From Streptomyces sp. PR69 (GTDB lineage: Bacteria > Actinomycetota > Actinomycetes > Streptomycetales > Streptomycetaceae): 32,909 nucleotides of DNA. The DNA lies in the NCBI RefSeq assembly GCF_026420845.1, contig NZ_JAOWCB010000047.1, forward strand, positions 1 through 32,909, given 5' to 3'. The translations under genes were made by a program, and so were the position numbers. Below are positions 30,090 through 32,909 of the stretch, piece after piece (the first letter of the stretch is position 1; each line of letters opens with the position of its first letter). The notes below the pieces were generated by a model. That model ran no database searches. It was not told the origin of the DNA and saw nothing but the letters and a program-made list of their open reading frames with translations.

Positions 30090-30944
30090 TCAGTCGGCGA
30101 TCAGACCCTCCCGCAGCTGCGCCAGCGTGCGGGTCAGCAGCCGGGAGACATGCATCTGCGAGATGCCGACCTCCTCGCCGATCTGCGACTGGGTCATGTT
30201 CGCAAAGAAGCGGAGCATGATGATCTGCCGTTCGCGCGGCGGGAGTTTGGCCAGCAGCGGCTTGAGTGACTCGCGGTATTCGACGCCCTCCAGGGCGCTG
30301 TCCTCGTAGCCCAGGCGGTCCGCAAGCGAGCCCTCTCCGCCGTCGTCCTCGGGGGACGGGGAGTCCAGCGAGGAGGCGGTGTAGGCGTTGCCCACGGCCA
30401 GCCCGTCGACCACGTCCTCCTCCGACACCCCGAGGGCCGCGGCCAGTTCGGGGACGGTCGGGGAGCGGTCGAGCTTCTGCGCCAGTTCGTCGCTGGCCTT
30501 GGTGAGCGCGAGCCGCAGCTCCTGGAGCCGGCGCGGGACTCTCACCGACCATGAGGTGTCGCGGAAGAAGCGCTTGATCTCGCCGACGACGGTCGGCATC
30601 GCGAACGTCGGGAACTCCACGCCCCGTTCGCAGTCGAACCGGTCGATCGCCTTGATCAGACCGATCGTGCCGACCTGGACGATGTCCTCCATCGGTTCGT
30701 TGCGACTGCGGAAGCGGGCTGCCGCGTACCGCACCAAGGGGAGGTTCAGCTCGATCAGGGTGTCGCGCACATAGGTGCGCTCCGGAGTCTCCCCGGTGCC
30801 CTGCTCGTCCAGCGCGCGTAGCCGCAGGAACAGGGAACGGGACAGAGTACGGGTGTCGATGGCTCCTGAGCCGTCAGGCACGACAGGCGCGGGTGCGCTC
30901 TTCGTGAGCGTGAGCACCTTCGAGCTGCCCTGTTCTGCGGACAT
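30090..30944 (-). CDS. sigN: SigB/F-type RNA polymerase sigma factor, SigN-like
   Basis: A 284-residue group 3 sigma factor. Region 2 is NLPLVRYAAARFRSRNEPME followed by VQVGTIGLIKAIDRFD; region 3 begins with PRRLQELRLALTKASDELAQ; region 4 ends with SQIGEEVGISQMHVSRLLTR. The start ATG 30944 has AAGGGGG upstream. It lies beside a second close paralogue in the same orientation, the arrangement of S. coelicolor sigN (SCO4034) and sigF (SCO4035), which is the basis for the symbol. No anti-sigma gene is adjacent. A GTTT/CGGTAT promoter about 70 bp upstream fits recognition by its own class of sigma, suggesting autoregulation. SigN and SigF act in stress and differentiation control. Confidence 0.8.
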   Translation of the reverse strand: MSAEQGSSKVLTLTKSAPAPVVPDGSGAIDTRTLSRSLFLRLRALDEQGTGETPERTYVRDTLIELNLPLVRYAAARFRSRNEPMEDIVQVGTIGLIKAIDRFDCERGVEFPTFAMPTVVGEIKRFFRDTSWSVRVPRRLQELRLALTKASDELAQKLDRSPTVPELAAALGVSEEDVVDGLAVGNAYTASSLDSPSPEDDGGEGSLADRLGYEDSALEGVEYRESLKPLLAKLPPRERQIIMLRFFANMTQSQIGEEVGISQMHVSRLLTRTLAQLREGLIAD

Positions 30945-31013
30945 GCCACCCCCTTGAGGTCGCGGGACGGTCGCGGCGGCCGCGACCATCGGAGGAACGC
31001 AGCCTCCACCTGA

Positions 31014-31039
31014 ATACCGGAGGCGGAGCTGCGGCAAAC
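31014..31039 (-). promoter_or_regulatory. Candidate SigB/N-type promoter of sigN
   Basis: On the minus strand GTTT (31036-31039) and CGGTAT (31014-31019) are separated by 16 bp, close to the GTTT-N14-16-GGGTAT consensus of the SigB/F/N class. It is 70 bp upstream of the ATG. Confidence 0.5.
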
Positions 31040-31058
31040 GCGGTTCCAGCAGAATGTC

Positions 31059-31093
31059 ACATGTCGGCAACACGCTGTAGTGACATGTCGACA
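31059..31093. repeat. Paired ACATGTCG direct repeats upstream of sigN
   Basis: ACATGTCGGCA (31059-31069) and ACATGTCGACA (31083-31093) lie 24 bp apart just upstream of the predicted promoter. A third ACATGTC occurs upstream of the sigF-like gene (32171-32177), so a shared regulator could bind both. Confidence 0.45.
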
Positions 31094-31179
31094 AGTACCG
31101 GGTGGAAGTGCGCAGGAAACAGGGGGTCTGCGCCTTTTACACCGTCAAAATCAGCTCCGAAACGGTCTACCCGTCTGAG

Positions 31180-32100
31180 TTAGGCATCGATCCTGTTTGC
31201 GGATCTCAGTCGGGCAAAGCTCCGGGCCAGCAGCCGGGAGACATGCATCTGGGAGACGCCCAGCTCCTGGCTGATCTGGGACTGCGTCAGATTGCCGTAG
31301 TAGCGGAGCATCAGGATCCGCTGCTCTCGCTCGGGCAGCTGTACGAGGAGATGGCGTACGAGATCGCGGTGCTCGACACCGGCGAGCGCCGGGTCCTCAT
31401 AGCCGAGCCGGTCCACCAGCCCCGGCAGGCCGTCGCCTTCCTGGGCCGCCTCCAGGGAGGTGGCGTGGTACGAGCGGCCCGCCTCGATGCAGGCGAGCAC
31501 CTCGTCCTCGGAGATCTTCAGCCGCTCGGCGATCTCCGCCGTCGTCGGAGTCCTGCCATGAGCCGTCGTCAGGTCCTCGGTGGCGCCGCTGACCTGGACC
31601 CACAGCTCGTGCAGCCGGCGCGGCACGTGCACGGTGCGGACGTTGTCCCGGAAGTACCGCTTGATCTCGCCGACGACGGTCGGCATGGCGAAGGTCGGGA
31701 ACTGCACACCTCGGTCGGGGTCGAACCTGTCGATCGCGTTGATCAGGCCGATCGTGCCGACCTGGACGACGTCCTCCATCGGTTCGTTGCGGCTCCGGAA
31801 CCGGGCGGCCGCGTACCGCACGAGCGGCAGGTTCGCCTCGATGAGCGCCGCGCGGGTCCGGGAGTGCTCCGGGGTGCCGGGGGCGAGGGCCTTGAGCTCG
31901 CCGAAGAGCACCTGGGTGAGCGCGCGGGTGTCCGCGCCCCGGCTCCGGACGTTGCCCCTGCCCTGGGGGCCGTCCGCCGGCGAGCGGACCGGCTCCGGGC
32001 AATCCGTCTGCGGGTGATCCGCCTCCGGCGTTCCGGACGGGGATGCGTCGTCCGGCCGCTCGTTCTGGGGCGGCACCTGAGGCGCAGTACTGGCCGGCAC
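31180..32100 (-). CDS. sigF: SigF-type RNA polymerase sigma factor
   Basis: A 306-residue group 3 sigma factor. A Pro/Ser/Asp-rich N-terminal extension of about 50 residues begins PASTAPQVPPQNERP. Region 2 is PLVRYAAARFRSRNEPMEDV and TIGLINAIDRFDPDRG, region 3 includes HVPRRLHELWVQVSG, and region 4 has SQISQELGVSQMHVSRLLAR. It is strongly similar to the adjacent downstream paralogue but with a longer N-terminus. In S. coelicolor sigF is a sporulation-stage sigma next to sigN; the same pairing here supports the name. GTG 32100 is the start, with AAGGGGTGG at somewhat long spacing. No anti-sigma gene lies beside it, so control must come from elsewhere. Confidence 0.82.
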   Translation of the reverse strand: MPASTAPQVPPQNERPDDASPSGTPEADHPQTDCPEPVRSPADGPQGRGNVRSRGADTRALTQVLFGELKALAPGTPEHSRTRAALIEANLPLVRYAAARFRSRNEPMEDVVQVGTIGLINAIDRFDPDRGVQFPTFAMPTVVGEIKRYFRDNVRTVHVPRRLHELWVQVSGATEDLTTAHGRTPTTAEIAERLKISEDEVLACIEAGRSYHATSLEAAQEGDGLPGLVDRLGYEDPALAGVEHRDLVRHLLVQLPEREQRILMLRYYGNLTQSQISQELGVSQMHVSRLLARSFARLRSANRIDA

Positions 32101-32221
32101 GGTATTACGCCACCCCTTTGCGGTCGTTTACGGTCAACTCATCCATCAAAAGCGGTCATAGCATCACAAGACATGTCCACTGTGTGCAAGCATCGCATTA
32201 CGCCGTGTTGACGGAACATTC

Positions 32222-32280
32222 GGCTGACGGCATGGGCCGCTGCACGGCGGCCGACGGCAGCTGCACGGCGGCTGACGGCA
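32222..32280 (+). repeat. 21-bp tandem repeat upstream of sigF
   Basis: Two 21-bp units, starting GCTGCACGGCGGC at 32239 and 32260, differ by one base and are preceded by a partial copy (GGCTGACGGCA, 32222-32232). They lie in non-coding DNA between the Dabb gene terminator and sigF. Confidence 0.8.
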
Positions 32281-32288
32281 TGTGAAAG

Positions 32289-32311
32289 CCCCCCGCCGTC
32301 CGGGCGAGGGG
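32289..32311 (-). terminator. Terminator of the Dabb-domain gene
   Basis: On the minus strand CCCCTCGCC pairs with GGCGGGGGG (one G-T pair) around CGGAC, followed by CTTTC. It begins 24 bp after the stop codon. Confidence 0.7.
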
Positions 32312-32334
32312 CAGGGGGCCGGGGCGGCGTCCGC

Positions 32335-32628
32335 TCAGAACTCGTAGTCGGCGATCACCCACGTGGCGAACTCGCGCCACTGCGCGGCTGCCGCCTGATG
32401 GGCCGGGTGCTCGATATAGCGCTTGAGGGCGTCGCGGTCCGCCACGGCGGAGTTGATGGCGAAGTCATAGGCGATCGGCCGGTCCGTGATGTTCCAGGCG
32501 CACTCCCAGAACTCGATCTCCGGAACCAGCTTGTCGAGCTCCTGGAACGCCCGCACTCCGGCGATCACGCGTGGCTCGTCGCGCGAGACGCCTTCGCCGA
32601 GTTTGAAAAGGACCAGATGGCGGATCAA
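32335..32628 (-). CDS. Dabb (stress-responsive A/B barrel) domain protein
   Basis: The product is a 97-residue single-domain protein, a dimeric alpha-beta barrel. The family pattern is clear: MIRHLVLFKLGEGVSRDE, ELDKLVPEIEFWECAWN, DFAINSAVADRDALKRYIEH, PAHQAAAAQWREF. The start is a TTG at 32628 with AGGAG 5 nt upstream; the longer frame has no such signal. The ribosome site directly abuts the stop of the upstream small membrane protein gene, so the two are an operon. Members are small stress-related or cyclase-like proteins; the actual role here is unknown. Confidence 0.88.
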   Translation of the reverse strand: MIRHLVLFKLGEGVSRDEPRVIAGVRAFQELDKLVPEIEFWECAWNITDRPIAYDFAINSAVADRDALKRYIEHPAHQAAAAQWREFATWVIADYEF

Positions 32629-32636
32629 CGGGGCTC

Positions 32637-32801
32637 CTAGTTCACCAGCTCGGTCATAAAGTCTCCCACGCCTTGAGCGGCGCTCGAAATGCCCTCGAAC
32701 CCTACCTGCACCAGTTCCGCCGCCCGGTCGGGGGAGGTGATGATCGTGTACAGGATGAAGACGGCCAGGAGGTAGAGCGATATCTTCTTCGCTTGCACCA
32801 T
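32637..32801 (-). CDS. Small single-helix membrane protein
   Basis: The product is a 54-residue protein starting MVQAKKISLYLLAVFILYTI, with one transmembrane helix followed by a short amphipathic tail SPDRAAELVQVGFEGISSAA ending FMTELVN. It is in an operon with the Dabb gene, 8 bp apart. ATG 32801 is preceded by GGGGAG about 10 nt upstream. No family is recognised. Confidence 0.6.
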   Translation of the reverse strand: MVQAKKISLYLLAVFILYTIITSPDRAAELVQVGFEGISSAAQGVGDFMTELVN

Positions 32802-32909
32802 CAGTCTCTTGCTCCCCTGCCGTATCACCTGCCCCGCGCAGTCGCGTGAGTCTAACCGAGCTGACCGAATCTTTAAGGACCAAGGACCTGCCCTTCGAGG
32901 CCCTTCGTC
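32802..32909. other. Right end of window, no gene called
   Basis: The last 108 bp probably hold the promoter of the small membrane protein operon. Minus-strand bases 32876-32909 could be the last dozen codons (TKGLEGQVLGP and stop) of a gene outside the window, but this is too short to support. Confidence 0.2.

Overview
The window is high-GC actinobacterial chromosome and almost certainly Streptomyces. Codons are strongly GC-biased, GTG and TTG starts are frequent, and the gene families are typical of the genus: a subtilisin-inhibitor-like secreted protein, a LAL-type LuxR regulator, a bacterial terpene synthase and a paired SigB-like sigma-factor locus resembling sigN/sigF. Most of it looks like conserved core chromosome, with one small inserted element and several eroded loci.

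Layout. 1-819: the tail of a glycine-zipper protein, a perfect 32-bp palindromic terminator and a four-helix membrane protein. 972-1056: tRNA-Ser(TGA). 1064-1742: a frameshifted conserved gene. 1881-6602: a LAL-type regulator divergent from a class I terpene synthase. 6570-8109: a primase/polymerase-domain protein, tail-overlapping the terpene synthase, and a small secreted Asn/Gln-rich protein. 8276-10957: a tightly coupled three-gene unit (MaoC-DUF35 fusion, MaoC, thiolase-like lipid-transfer protein) with the architecture of the steroid side-chain hydratase/retro-aldolase module ChsH2-ChsH1-Ltp2. A SigE-family ECF sigma factor and an acyl-CoA synthetase follow; palindromic operator-like sites precede both the three-gene unit and the synthetase. 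13698-17828: a 1376-residue PAS/pseudokinase/double-receiver protein with a huge disordered linker. 18001-18486: an SSI-family protease inhibitor. 18788-19163: tRNA-Ser(GCT) and tRNA-Arg(ACG).

19122-22688 is the most unusual region. The last 42 nt of tRNA-Arg(ACG) plus 5 nt beyond are repeated exactly (47 bp) 3,520 bp downstream, so the segment between is an element inserted at the tRNA 3' end. No integrase gene is present, but paired GTACAGCA-type repeats lie inside both ends like integrase arm sites. The cargo is a NERD-domain nuclease-like protein, a two-gene module (a 130-aa protein plus a 440-aa ImmA/IrrE-like protein whose HExxH motif is degenerate) and a long imperfect inverted repeat able to fold as one structured RNA or DNA hairpin. 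This looks like an integrase-less satellite or remnant island carrying a possible undescribed defence or toxin-antitoxin-like system.

22774-28771: an FMN reductase, a DUF2797 protein translationally coupled to an amidohydrolase, an OmpR-type response regulator whose partner kinase has been reduced to an N-terminal stub fused to a fragment of a glycosyltransferase-39-like membrane protein (a deletion scar), then a MarR-MFS efflux operon with two MarR boxes. 28998-32801: a small membrane protein, a lipoprotein, two adjacent stress-type sigma factors (sigN-like and sigF-like), a Dabb-domain protein and a small one-helix membrane protein.
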